This document shows positions 22,773 through 34,139 of a stretch of 64,000 nt of DNA, one piece after another. Both the position numbers and the translations under genes were made by a program. Below the pieces are notes generated by a model. The model searched no databases. It was not told the DNA's origin and saw only the letters and a program-made list of their open reading frames with translations. This DNA is from Eurosta solidaginis (Eukaryota; Arthropoda; Insecta; Diptera; Tephritidae), in assembly GCF_040869045.1 (NCBI RefSeq), contig NC_090323.1, positions 172,630,083-172,694,082 of the forward strand, in the 5' to 3' direction. How positions within the stretch are numbered: position 1 is the first letter of the stretch; every line of letters begins with the position of its first letter.

Positions 22773-24769
22773 AAGTCCGACATTTATTTTATTTGTTGGT
22801 GCATATGAATTCTATTATGATGAACCTTCTCCAAGATTCCGAGAAGCTGTACTGGTATGGTACAATCAGATTGGAAACGATTATTGTTTAATCTCCCTCT
22901 CCTTCTCTCTTCCTCTCCCTCTACATCCTTTCCTCTCTCTCTCTCTCTTTATCGTTATCCCTCTCCATATCCCTGTCCCTCCACCTTTCTCAGCCCCCTC
23001 TATCTCATCCTCCGCCAACTATTCTTGTTCTTCCACTTAATTTTCCTCTCCCTTTATGTTTTCCTCATCCTCTCTATGAATTTATTGCACGCACTAAAAG
23101 ATTATTAGAATATTATTTGCTTCTTAAAAATATAATACTTAACAAAAAACCAAATTTTCATTCCATTAGTTATATTTCTAAATAACCAGATGCCTTAGGG
23201 ATAGAAGCACTCAACACAAAACTTTTTAATTAACAGAAAAGCACAAATGATTAAACTTACGTAAGATGTACAATGAAATGTAATTAACACAATTTTAAAT
23301 TAAGAAAAAAATGTGTTAAGAGCATTGAAAGCTGAGCTTAAAAGGCTCATGAATGACCAAAGAAAAATTTAGCTGGTGGCTACGAAAAATGTGTGAGAAG
23401 AGAAGTATATTTCTGGTAATTCTCTGAAATATGCTAATGGCATGTTCACACCCACAACCTGATATTAAGATATTCCAATTATTTGGAATTAGTACCTCAA
23501 TGAATGGAATGAGTAAGATAAAAGTATTAGAAGATGACGTAACGCTTTAATCCAGTATGAGTTCGGATAGCAAAACTGTTTAAGAAGTTTTATATCAATT
23601 TCCTGATTCGCAATCTATCTTTTGTTTTACTTTTTGTGAATAAAAAAACATAGCGCTCATCTATTCATTTAGCTTTGATGTTGGCAACCACGTAATTTTA
23701 TTATTTTTCACCTTAAACTCATCAAGCAGCGTTAATTCAAACATTTGCTTCCCATTGCTCTGCAACATTTGTGTTTGTTTTGGTTTGCTGCTTTTACTAT
23801 TTATTTTGCTCATTTATATTATCCTGTTGCACATTTTGAGTATGGCGGATGGTGTTGCTCTTGTTTTTGTTGTTCGTTTATTTAAGGGTAGCTAAAAAAA
23901 TAATATTCTCGCTTTTGAATTATCTCCCGTTTAATTTTACACCGTTATTTATTTTGTCTTTCCTTTTCTTTTTTTGTGTGGGTCCTTTCATATTAGAGTT
24001 TCTAAAGTGCGACAACTTCCTTTGCTTCTTTTGCACAGTGCCGAATGCTTTGACTTAAATGGTTTTTTATATTCAATTTAATGTTTTGTTATCATTTATT
24101 CATGTATTACTTATTTTAGTATAAGCGTCTGTGAGCTGTCAGTAACAGCTATTTGTTTTCATAGTGAAATCGAAAAAAACAAATGTCCGCCCGCCAAAAA
24201 GTATGCAAAGTTATGCGCTTGTCGTATTACCGGCGGGACAACGGAAGCTATCAAAGGCAATTGGCTATTTTTACAGGTGGTTCCGCTTTTTTGTTGTTTT
24301 TAGCTTAGATCAAAGCGCGCTTGATGGTTATTCCATCCTGTGAAAGAATTGAAGGTGAATGATGATAAGTGAGTTTCGAGTGTTTGATAGAAGGGCAGCC
24401 CCTTGTAATCAAAATAGAGCTGTGAGATGTTTTGTAAAAGTTTTTAGGTTTTTGCAAACTTTCATATGCACGCATAAGATTTGATAGAAAGATACGCACG
24501 CGCTATTATGCGGCGAGTGAGTGCGCGCAGCGACCTTAGGAAAGTCTGCTGTTGAGAAGATGATTTTACTACTTATTTTAGCTCTCGCGACGATTAAATG
24601 AAAGAAATTATTCCGATCCTCCGTCTGCTTACAACGGCCCCTAACCATCTTAGTTGTTCGCCTAGTCGTGTCTGCCCAGCTGTTGCCGACTAACCATGAA
24701 CTAGTCCATTCTTTATTAATTAATTAGCTAAGTAACGTTGATATTTCGCTCCCCGCTGTTTTGTTCCTG
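22773..24769. other. spacer with a CT-rich tract, no gene recognised
   Basis: 22885-23090 is pyrimidine-rich with CTCT and CCTC runs. The remainder is AT-rich, with no recognisable ORF or repeat. Confidence 0.5.
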
Positions 24770-25090
24770 AAACTCCTCGTGCAATTGACAAAACTGACCT
24801 CATTTGGTCTTACATAATAGAGTGACAAGTTCTGAAGCCCAAAGTCGACAAACTTTTTTGACTTTATCAGTGTGACTTCAGATATGCAAAATCTATTATA
24901 GATCATTTTTCCGCGATAGGCTAAATCCTGAGGAAAAATACATATAAAATAATCGATATCCCCGCCCCCCCTTTTACAGCTCACAAGCTTATACAACTTT
25001 GCCAGTAAGTATTGGGAAGATCCATTTGAAACTAAACGAGGCTTTAGGCTTCACATTGTGTAATGAAGAAACGTAAGATATTTTAGCAAC
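24770..25090. repeat. unknown dispersed repeat, paired with 33590-33915
   Basis: Blocks such as 'GATAGGCTAAATC' and 'GAGGCTTTAGGCTTC' with 'TGTAATGAAGAAACGTAAG' recur in the same order at 33718-33740 and 33865-33898 with substitutions. The family is not identified. The frames are closed on both strands. Confidence 0.45.
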
Positions 25091-25454
25091 AAACTTGGGT
25101 TTGCTCTGAAGTCTTTTATCGTAAGGAAAAGGAAGTACTTTTGCTGTAAAATTTGATGATATGGTGGTCAAGCCAATTCTCTTCCAACAGATCTTGTGAA
25201 AAATACCAGGCCCTGCATCCACGGTTAAGAACCTAAAAACAGTGAAGCGATTTACTTCGGGGAACTTCGTTGAACGTCTACACTAAAACTAAAGGAAATT
25301 TTGCACCAAAACCCGTTTGTATCATTGGCAAAATTGCCACAGCCTGAGGCATTCAGCCGTGGTGTATAAGCTTGTGAATAATGGGCATTATAGAACTCTG
25401 TCGGCTTTGACTGAGTCTTTGGTGGAACGGACCATAACCGACTACCATGCGCCC

Positions 25455-25832
25455 CATCCGGTTTGGGGCTTAGAATATACCCGCGGTAGGTATGCCTGTC
25501 GTAAGAGGCGAGTAAAATACCAAATTGATTCAGGGGTTGGCAGCGCAATATATAGCTTCTCCAAACCAATTGTCAATTTCATCTAACCGTGGTGAATCCT
25601 GTTTCATTAAAAGCCGAGTCTTTGGCGACCCCGAACTCTTCAAGGATATAGGGGATTGGAGGGCGGTATGGCCTAGAAGGTCACATGTGGCCATACGAAA
25701 TCGTTACCGAGATGGTCGGGATTGGTACCGGAACGTACGGGAGCTACATCCCGCCAAGTGCTATCAACATCGATAACACTCCCCAAGACCTTCGGGAGTA
25801 TCTCTATCGTTACAAAAACAACAACAACAACA
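25455..25832 (+). repeat. SINE-like family B copy, near full length
   Basis: It starts 'GGTTTGGGGCTTAGAATATA', carries the conserved ATGCCTGTCGTAAGAGGCG at 25493-25511 and ends in (ACA)n at about 25815-25832. It is the best 5' end of the family in this window. Confidence 0.75.
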
Positions 25833-26060
25833 ACTATGGGCTTGCTTATATACCAAACGGGAGCTTGGTGAATTTGTTTACGGATGAGTCCAAGCTTTAC
25901 GCATAGTTTAAGGGAAGTATTCTGCCACGAACTTGGTGACATCGGAAATATATGATGCCCCCTAACTTCACTGTGGTCCAGGCGGAGATCGTCGGTATTA
26001 GGAATGCCGTAGATAGGATGCCCACCACTTCTTTAACTGTTATGAAATTCAATAATATTT
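25833..26060 (+). pseudogene. LINE RNase H domain fragment
   Basis: Translated pieces 'LFTDESKLY', 'FTVVQAEIVGIRNAVDR' and 'NNIYS' follow the order of the first three RNase H blocks (TDGSK, AE...I..A, YSD). The first acidic block reads TDES and the frames are broken. It sits directly after the SINE B tail. It is dead, and the clade is not assignable. Confidence 0.5.
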
Positions 26061-26149
26061 ACTCAGTGCTATAAAACCAGAAGCATAGACCATAAGAGCA
26101 TCAAATGGGAGTTTTCGAAAGTTTTTCGAAAGATTTATGGACCTCTAGG

Positions 26150-26472
26150 TGTTGGCGATGGCGATTACCGAAGAAGATTTAACGATGACCTGTGCGAGCT
26201 CTACGCAGACATCAACATAATCAAGCGAATTAAAACGCAGCGGCTGCGCTGGCGAATGAAAGATGACGCTCCGGCCAAGAAAGTGTTTCTATCGGAACCC
26301 GCTTATGGAAGCAGAGGTAGAGGGCGCTGGAAGGACCAGGTGGATAACTATTTAAACTACCTTGGTTTGACCAATTGGCGCCGGTTGGCGGAGAAAAGAA
26401 GCGACTGGCCCGCCTTGTTGGACGGCCAAACCCGTTTAATCGGTTAAGCGCCAATTAAGTAAGTAAGTAAGG
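26150..26472 (+). pseudogene. LINE 3' end, same family as 14960-15455
   Basis: 'GDYRRRFNDDLCELYAD' is followed by 'WKDQVDNYLNYLGLTNWRRL' and 'SDWPALLDG', the typical C-terminus of RTE/Craft-like endonuclease-RT proteins. A TAA stop follows, then the non-coding end and a (TAAG)n tail at about 26456-26472. The 5' part is absent. Confidence 0.65.
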
Positions 26473-27019
26473 TATCAAACCACTCAACTCTGCCACCATG
26501 ACGTTGGGGGTTTTCGGGGATTTACTGATTTTACGTACAGTGAGTGATAGCCAAAGTTTTCTGAATGCCAGGCAATTAAAATATGATGGCCATATTTCTC
26601 CTGATCGAGTACTTGCACCACCGTCGTGTGTTTGTTCTTCGCTTCTGAACAGGTTACTCCAACAGTTAATTAAGCAAGCGCTGATCTGGATCTGTTAAGA
26701 TTTAAGGAAGTTAAGTGTGTGTTAAGTGCTAATGGGATTCTTTGCAGTATACTGCCAAATGGGAGCACACGCACTGCACCTTAAAACTGTGTGCAGGGAA
26801 TACGGTACTTCACCTCACTCAACCTTAGTCTGCCATCACACATGGCCTAGGTCATGTCTCGGAATCATGTTGAATATCAGTAGATTATAAATCTACGATT
26901 GCAGGGGCCACATTGTCCATATGAAAGAAGAAGTTTCGATCCAGAAAATGCTCTTATCATAAGTCGTATTTGTCAGCAGACAAAGAACGATAGCAATAAG
27001 CACTTTTCTGATGAGCTTA
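26473..27019. other. spacer, no gene recognised
   Basis: There are no ORFs with recognisable domains. Some sequence may be old LINE debris, but I cannot support that. Confidence 0.4.
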
Positions 27020-27400
27020 AGTAAGAGTGGAAGGTTAGGTTGAACTGGCCGGTCAGTGGGGACCTCACATAGACTGAATAAGTCCGTAGTGTTACCAGAA
27101 GTTTGTTTTAACGACCAAATTGAAAAATCCTTTCAAAACCCAGGACTTATGTTATAAAATAACTCCGTCCTCTTGGCAATTAGTAGAAGCTTCCTAGGAT
27201 TTAAGTAACTTGCTGATTCTAGATCTGACAGCTATATCACTCCTAATAGCAGGAGTCTTGGCAAGCGCAGAGCAAGAGCGCAGAATGTGCGAGTGAAAGA
27301 TCCACCTTCCAAATCTCTGCCAGTCTCTCGAAAAACCATGCAGTGCTGGACATTGGCTGAGAAAGTGGTGAGTCAACTCTTCTTCCTAGCGGTAGATGTA
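27020..27400 (-). pseudogene. LINE C-terminus and 3' UTR fragment
   Basis: Minus-strand ORF 27194-27376 reads 'HFLSQCPALHGF', matching the H-x-L-x-x-CPA zinc-like C-terminus of Jockey/R1-type LINE proteins. The presumed 3' UTR follows at 27040-27190 ('GTTACCAGAAGTTTGTTTTAACGACC' region on +, abbreviated). It recurs in reverse at 43395-43570. Confidence 0.5.
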
Positions 27401-27599
27401 CGAATCTATCCTGGCCATCTCATCTGCGAATTCATTCCATCCAATATCGCGGTGTGCAGGGTTCCAGAGAAGCAAGACATTATATGCGAATTTATCACGT
27501 TCGATTCGAATGTCTTTAAGCCACCTGGCTGCCGGCAACGACTGTTGTATTGGACAAAGAAAGCAACTAACTAACCACTAGGTGGGTTGATAAACGCAA

Positions 27600-27850
27600 T
27601 TTAAAGCTTTATAGCTTCTCAGCCACCGCAAGCCAATTGTCAACCTCACTTACGCGAGTGGAGTCCTTTTACGAATATGAATGTATCATACACATATTTG
27701 GCTAGGAGAATCTGGCGAATACGAGTTCCTAAAGAAACTTGTAGGTGGGTGGCCGAATGGCCTACAAGGTTTAATTTGGACATATCAAATCGTTCCCTAA
27801 ATAGTGGGGTTAGTGACTTAAAGGTGCTGGTTGGCAGCTGTAAAGGTGAA
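27600..27850 (+). repeat. degenerate SINE-like family B copy
   Basis: The 'TATAGCTTCTCAGCCACC' block, 'CAATTGTCAACCTCAC', 'GGCCTACAAGGTTTAATTTGG' region and 'ATCGTTCCC' occur in family order. The (CAA)n tail is lost. Confidence 0.5.
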
Positions 27851-27889
27851 AAAAGACTTGCCAAAATTATTGGCCAAACCACCTAGGCG

Positions 27890-28400
27890 TCATAACGCCA
27901 ATTGATTTTGATTATGATGCTTCATGTTGACCTAAAGTCCTTGAAGATGAATTTAAGAAATTAAAATTTATGCTAGAATTCAAAATCAAAGCGAGAACAA
28001 AATTTCACTTTTAAAGATTTTTTAAATATGTTACAAGGGAATTTACTCAATAATTAACACTCCATAAATCTCTACAATGAATTCACACAATTTTCCCTTT
28101 TATTTGGTATAGACACTTATTCAAGCATACTTATAGGCGTTCAAGCATAGTTTTCTGTGTATGTGTGAAAGCACCTTTTAACCTTATCAGAATTGCCTGT
28201 TGCAATTTGTTTTGTCACTGATAACGCACTATCACGTGCCAGCGGGCAATAATAATGTTAAAAATTTACACACAAATTTACATAAATACATGCATAAGTA
28301 TGTACGACAATAAATTTAAATAAACGCGTAGGTGTGAATGTGCGAAACAGCTTTACACCCTGCAAAAAATGCGATTAGTCTCGGATGAAACCGGGATGAA
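27890..28400. other. spacer, no gene recognised
   Basis: AT-rich. I see nothing that I can support. Confidence 0.45.
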
Positions 28401-29330
28401 TCGAAAAGGAGTATGAGACCAATGCCAGTTTTGATCTCTTGGTATGAGTTGAACTGGTTTGTTTGAGCGTGTCCTATGAAGAGACTAATTGTACCCATTT
28501 GTACACAAAAGGGATCGATAGGACCAATCCCTTTGTACCCATATGGGAACATATGAAGACCCGTCGTTATTTTACCCCAATGGTAGTAGAATGATACTCT
28601 AATGATAGTGGGCGCATTTTTATGCCAAAAGACGCGTATTGGCCTCGACAACAATAATCCGATGGCGGAAAGGAAAAATTTTACCTGGCGCAGTGATAGA
28701 ATATTTTGGCCGATCCAATAAGAAGATGATGTTATGTTAGTTTGAAAAAGAAAACAACACAACATAAAGCAAGTGTGAATGATCCGCCGCAAAATGTCAA
28801 TGCAGCAGAGATAGTGAGGGAACTTTGTAAAACTACAAAAGTTGATAATGAGGATTGCTTTTTGATTTTTACAGTTTCGGCGATAGCCGTTGGCATGCTT
28901 TGGAGTGCTTCCGTTTGATGGCTTCATACAAGTCTGTGGTTTTTTGTGTTTGTGCGCTCGCCTTATTGCTCGCTTTGGCATTGCCAGCCGAAAACCACAT
29001 TATGAATTGTCTACCAAATGCGTCCGGCTCCGACATAAATTGGCGCATAACACCTGAGCGGGCGCTGCCGGACAGCGCCTCTTTTTACCCCTATGAGTAG
29101 CACCGGACATATCCTTTTTCTACGCTGATTTTTAATCTTAAGGGATACTGTTAGAAGGTCCCATTTGTATCGCAATGGGTGATGTCGGACAGGTCCTTTT
29201 TGTACCTGTTTGATCACTGTTGGGCAGATGCTCTTCGTACCTCTACGGGTGATGTCGAACAGATACCCTTTCTTCGCCTACGAGTACTTTCGAATAAGTC
29301 CTCTTTCTACCCGTACAGGAATTCTTACTG
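28400..29330. repeat. degenerate roughly 50-bp repeats with a TTTNTACCC...GGGTGATGTCG motif
   Basis: Variants of 'TTTTTGTACC' followed by 'GGGTGATGTCGNACAG' occur at about 29160-29300 (four spaced units). Looser forms occur at 28500-28590 ('CCCTTTGTACCCATATGGG'). The 221-codon minus-strand ORF 28316-28981 crosses these and has no domain. I consider it chance. This is probably an old tandem-repeat-bearing element. Confidence 0.4.
28918..29100 (+). CDS. candidate small secreted peptide, unrecognised
   Basis: The ATG at 28918 gives 60 codons ending TAG at 29100. Residues 1-24 look like a signal peptide: a Lys near the start, a long Val/Leu/Ala core (VCALALLLALALP) and a small-residue cleavage site before AENH. 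The mature part would be about 36 residues with one Cys and no repeats. A pyrimidine-rich TTTTTACAG acceptor-like site ends at 28874, so this could be a second exon. Against it, the region is repeat-rich, no 5' exon or poly(A) signal is evident close by, and I know no homologue. A longer frame upstream starts only with TTG. Confidence 0.3.
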   Translation: MASYKSVVFCVCALALLLALALPAENHIMNCLPNASGSDINWRITPERALPDSASFYPYE

Positions 29331-30726
29331 ATTTTATAATTTTAATACAATATTTTTATTTTCTCTTTCACATTGATATTGAAGAAATATATAACAAAAA
29401 CAAATCCAGCGATAATGAAACCTAGGGTACTAGTATATTAGGCCCGGTATGCGGCTCCGGATATTTATGAAGTAATTCGTTTCATATCCATTTAATTTTT
29501 TTTACTATACCCATTTTGTTTTTTGTTTTTTGCTTTTTTGCGTTTGTTTTTTTGTTTCTTAAAATTTGCTACATAAGTTTCAAACTGATTTATACCAACT
29601 ATACCCAAGAGGAACTAGAGGGGATCAATTCCACCCTAATAAAGACAAAAGAGATCAATCACAGATCACTATCTTTAGGGATTACTCGAATGATTTTTTG
29701 CAGGACATAGATCTTTGTAGTAAACTACATATGTATGTGTGAGTACCTATTTAATTATTATATTGTTTAAGCATATAATGTAATTAATGGAAAATCAATG
29801 GCGTATTAATTGTTGCCGGTAAACATGAATATCCTGGGGGTTATCGTTTACATGCCCTGCCATTGATATATCGTGAATGCGTATACTTGATGTGATTGCA
29901 AGTGTGTGTGTAATTGTATGTTGTTACAATAAAGCAACATAAGCACCGATTAAGCTCATGCCAGCACAAATAAACAAAAACAATAAATAAACACAACATA
30001 AATACGCACAAATATATACCTTCATATAAAACAACAACTACCACTACCCAATTGTATTGAACTTTGCATAGGCTGCTAAGAGCTAAAGGCATGAAAATCC
30101 TTTACGCCACACATACACACACACGACATGCGTGTAAGTGACAATTTGTTTGTATAAATGTTAGGCAAACTTAAGATATGACTTTTGCTGATGCGAGCAC
30201 TTATATATGCACCGTATTTGTGAGTTGTATACAAATCGCTTTTGGTTGGTAAATTGCCTCCAGCAGCTGTTAGCCAATGTATTGCCGTGTAATATAATAT
30301 TTTTACAGAGTTACGGTATTTTTTGTGAATTTTATTTAGTCGGAATATTGTACAATAATAAAATATACATACAAGTATACATACATATGGACCACTCTGC
30401 TTAATGGCATTCCGGATTTTCGAAAGCTTGTTCTACATAAAAACAAAGCGTGCAAAGAATTCTTACTTTTTTTTATTATTTATTTCCACGTTTTAGGTAT
30501 ATGAACATTTTTGAAAAAAAAAACAAAAACTTACAAGCAGAATAGCTTACCACGATCGTACTAGAATTTAAAGGTATTTCGAAGAAATTTGGACTTTACT
30601 CCCGCACTTGGCTCTATTCAGGATCTACTTGGCCTTTACTAGGAACAAAATTTATTTAACAACGACATTCTGCATGAGTTTACAAAAATATTATAACTTT
30701 TCTCAATTTTATTTAAAACTATCCAA
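29331..30726. other. spacer, no gene recognised
   Basis: AT-rich with poly-T and CA-rich patches. ORFs are short and compositional. Confidence 0.5.
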
Positions 30727-33335
30727 AACAATTAAGGAAGGCTAAGTTCGGGTGTAACCGAACATTACATACTCAGCTGACAAAATAAGGGAAAATAAGG
30801 GAAAATCACCATGTAGGAAAATGAAACTAGGGTAACCCTGGAATGTGTTTGTACGATATGGGTATAAAATGAAAGGCGGTAATGAGTATTTTAAAAGGGC
30901 GTGGGCCTTAGTTCTATAGGTGGACGCCATTTAAGGATATCGCCATAAAGGTGGATCAGGGGTGACTCTAGAATTTGTTTGTACGATATGGGTATCAAAC
31001 GAAAGGTGTTAATGAGTACTTCAAAATGGAGTGGGCCTTAGTTCTATGGGTGGACGCCTTTTCGAGATATCGCCATAAAGGTGGACCAGGGGTGACTCTA
31101 GAATGCGATAGTACAATATGGATATCAAACGAAAGGTGTTAATGAGTTTTTTAAAAGGAGTGGGCCTTAGCTCTATAGGTGGACGCATTTTCGAGATCTC
31201 GCCATAAAGGTGGACCAGGGGTGACTCTAGAATACGTTTGTACAATATGGGTATCAAACGAAAGGTGTTAATGAGTATTTTAAAATGGAGTGGGCCTTAG
31301 TTCTATGGGTGGACGCCTTTTCGAGATATCGACATAAAGGTGGACCAGGGGTGACTCTAGAATGCGATAGTACAATATGGATATCAAACGAATGGTTTTA
31401 ATGAGTATTTTAAAAGGAGCGGACCTTAGCTCTATAGGTGGACGCATTTTCGAGATCTCGCCATAAAGGTGGACCAGGGGTGACTCTAGAATACGTTTGT
31501 AAAATATGGGTATCAAACGAAAGGTGTTAATGAGTATTTTAAAATGGAGTGGGCCTTAGTTCTATGGGTGGATCCCTTTTCGAGATATCGCCATAAAGGT
31601 GGACCAGGGGTGACTCTAGAATGCGATAGTACAATATGGATATCAAACGAAAGGTGTTAATGAGTTTTTTAAAAGGAGTGGGCCTTAGCTCTATAGGTGG
31701 ACGCATTTTCGAGATCTCGCCATAAAGGTGGACCAGGGGTGACTCTAGAATACGTTTGTACAATATGGGTATCAAACGAAAGGTGTTAATGAGTATTTTA
31801 AAATGGAGTGGGCCTTAGTTCTATGGGTGGACGCCTTTTCGAGATATCGACATAAAGGTGGACCAGGGGTGACTCTAGAATGCGATAGTAAAATATGGGT
31901 ATCAAACGAAAGGTTTTAATGAGTATTTTAAAAGGGAGTGGCCCTTAGTTGTATATGTGAAGGCGTTTTCGAGATATCGAACAAAATGTGGACCAGGGTG
32001 ACCCAGAACGTCATCTGTCGGATACCGCTAATTTATTTATATATGTAATACCACCAACAGTATTCCTGCCAATATTCCAAGGGCTTTTGATTTCGCCCTG
32101 CAGAACTTTTTCATTTTCTTCTACTTAATATGGTAGGTGTCACACCCATTTTACAAAGTTTTTTCAAAAGTTTCATTTTGCGTCAATAACCCCATCCAAT
32201 TACCATGTTTCATCCCTTTTTTCGTATTTGGTATAGAACTATGGCATTTTTTTTAATTTTTCGTAATTTTCGATGTCGAAAAAGCGGCCGTGGTCATAAT
32301 CAGATCTCGACCATTTTTTATACTAATTCAAAGTGAGTTGAGATAAGTGCGTGAACTGAGTTTAGTAAAGATATATCGATTTTTGCTCAAGTTATCGCGT
32401 TACGGCCGAGCGGAAGGACAGACGGTAGACTGTGTAAAAAAATTGGGCGTGGCTTCAACCGATTTCGCTCTTTTTCACAGAAAACAGTTACCGTCCTAGA
32501 ATCTAAGCCCCTACCAAATTTCACAAGGATTGGTAAATTATTGTTCGACTTATAGCATTAAAATTATCCTAGACAAATTAAATGAAAAAGGGCGGAGACA
32601 CGCCCATTTTGAAATTTTCTTTTATTTTTGTACTTTGTTGCACCATATCATTAGTGGAGTTGAATGTTGACATAATTTATTTATATACTGTAAAGATATT
32701 ACATTTTTTGTTAAAATTTGACTTAAAAAAATTTTTTTTTAAGTGGGCGTGGTCGTTCTCCGATTTTGCTAATTTTTATTAAGCACATATATAATAATAG
32801 CGGTAACGTTGTTGCCAAATTTCATCATGATATCTTCAACGACTGCCAAATTACAGTTTGCTAAACTTTTAAATTACCTTCTTTTAAAAGTGGGCGGTTT
32901 CACGCCCGTTGTCCAAAATTTTACTAATTTTCTATTCTGCGTCATAAGTTCAACTCACCTACCAGGTTTCGTCGCTTTATCCGTCTTTGGAAATGAATTA
33001 TCGCACTTTTTCGGTTTTTCGAAATTTTCGATATCGAAAAAGTGAGCGTGGTTATAGTCCGATATCGTTCATTTTAAATAGCGATCTGATATGAGTGTCC
33101 AGGAACCTACATACCAAATTTCATAAAGATACCTCAAAATTTACTCAAGTTATCGTGTTAACGGGCAGACGGACGGACGGACGGACGGACATGGCTCAAT
33201 CAAATTTTTTTTCGATACTGATGATTTTGATATATGGAAGTCTATATTTATCTTGATTCCTTTATATATGTACAACCAACCGTTATCCAATCAAAGTTAA
33301 TATACTCTGTGAGCTATGCTCAACTGAGTATAAAA
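30727..33335 (-). mobile_element. DINE-1-like element copy H4, complete
   Basis: The reversed terminus (CAATTAAGGAAGG, with one change in the usual CAAGTAAGG), the hairpin GTTCGGGTGTAACCGAAC at about 30747-30764 and ATACTCAGCTGA open the element. The (GGAC)n block is at about 33168-33190 and the closing CTCAACTGAGTAT at about 33320-33332. The core aligns throughout with H3. Confidence 0.8.
30900..31990 (-). repeat. about 130-bp array inside H4 with a 259-bp dimer period
   Basis: Two monomer types alternate: A with GAATGCGATAGTACAATATG and 'GCATTTTCGAGATCTCG', B with GAATACGTTTGTACAATATG and 'GCCTTTTCGAGATATCG'. A starts at about 31072, 31331 and 31590. The three identical-length 78-codon minus-strand ORFs at 31021, 31280 and 31539 are products of this period, not genes. 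Confidence 0.85.
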
Positions 33336-33589
33336 ACCGTTCCGCTTGCTTTTGTTTCCAATACATTGTTTGAGTTTGATTTGGGTTGGTACTGTGTTTT
33401 AGTGAGCTGTGCTAACTTAAATAGTTTTGCGCTCTGTGATTATACGTTCCGTAATTTACTTGCGCTCATATGTACAACCCAGCGGGTAGAGTATACTGCA
33501 GTTTCCATCCATTACTTCCAATCAACAACTCAACGCATCATGTACTACTAAGACAGCCAACGTAGGTCTTTCGTCCTCTATAACTTGTT

Positions 33590-33915
33590 TTGCTCAGTGG
33601 GACCTAGCGGAAGTTCTCCTCAGCCCTGCAAAGATCGGAAGGCCAAAATCAACGAATCGCTGCTATTACTGGTACAGCTTTGGATGTGGAAAACCTTTTA
33701 TCGACTAGACTTTCGTGATAGGCCAAATCTTAGAGAAAATGCATGCTAAATGAATCTACACGCATAACGTTTGACAGGGCGCAAGAATGATATACAAACA
33801 TCATTCAAAGATATCACCATCAGCTCAGTTAGCATTGCAAGCATCCTTCGAGCTATTCGAAACCTTCAGGCTTCCTATCGTGTAATGAGGAAATGTAAGG
33901 TTTTATTTTGCAAAT
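33590..33915. repeat. unknown dispersed repeat, paired with 24770-25090
   Basis: See the partner copy. Shared blocks are 'GATAGGCCAAATCTTAG' and 'CTTCAGGCTTCCTATCGTG' with 'TAATGAGGAAATGTAAGG'. The frames are closed. Confidence 0.45.
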
Positions 33916-33934
33916 CAGTAAAACGACGCCATTT

Positions 33935-34130
33935 TCGTTTGGATTCGGTTCCCGAGTCTGTTCCCGTTCTGGATTTGATTCTGAATACGGCATCGTAACC
34001 GGTTTCGAATCCAGTTACAGCTCCGATTTCAGTTTCTGTTTCGGATTTGGTTCTAGTTCCCGCTTTGGCTCCAGGCTCCGTTTTGAGTTGGGTTCCGGTT
34101 TTGTTTTCGATTCAGGTTTGGTTCCGTGTA
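33935..34130 (+). repeat. degenerate GGTTCC/GGTTTCGA hexamer tract
   Basis: Hexamer-phased variants of GGTTCC, GATTTC and GGTTTT create a Phe/Ser/Gly-rich shadow ORF. This is a third hexanucleotide tract, comparable to 6250-6360 and 40790-41410. Confidence 0.65.
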
Positions 34131-34139
34131 TAAAACGAT

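Noticed and set aside
28316..28981. 221-codon minus-strand ORF, one of the longest in the window
   Set aside because: No domain or signal is recognisable, it overlaps degenerate repeats, and it runs opposite to the better candidate at 28918. Length alone is not enough in this DNA.
31021..31775. Three tandem 78-codon minus-strand ORFs of near-identical sequence
   Set aside because: They reflect the 259-bp dimer period of the H4 array, not a gene family.
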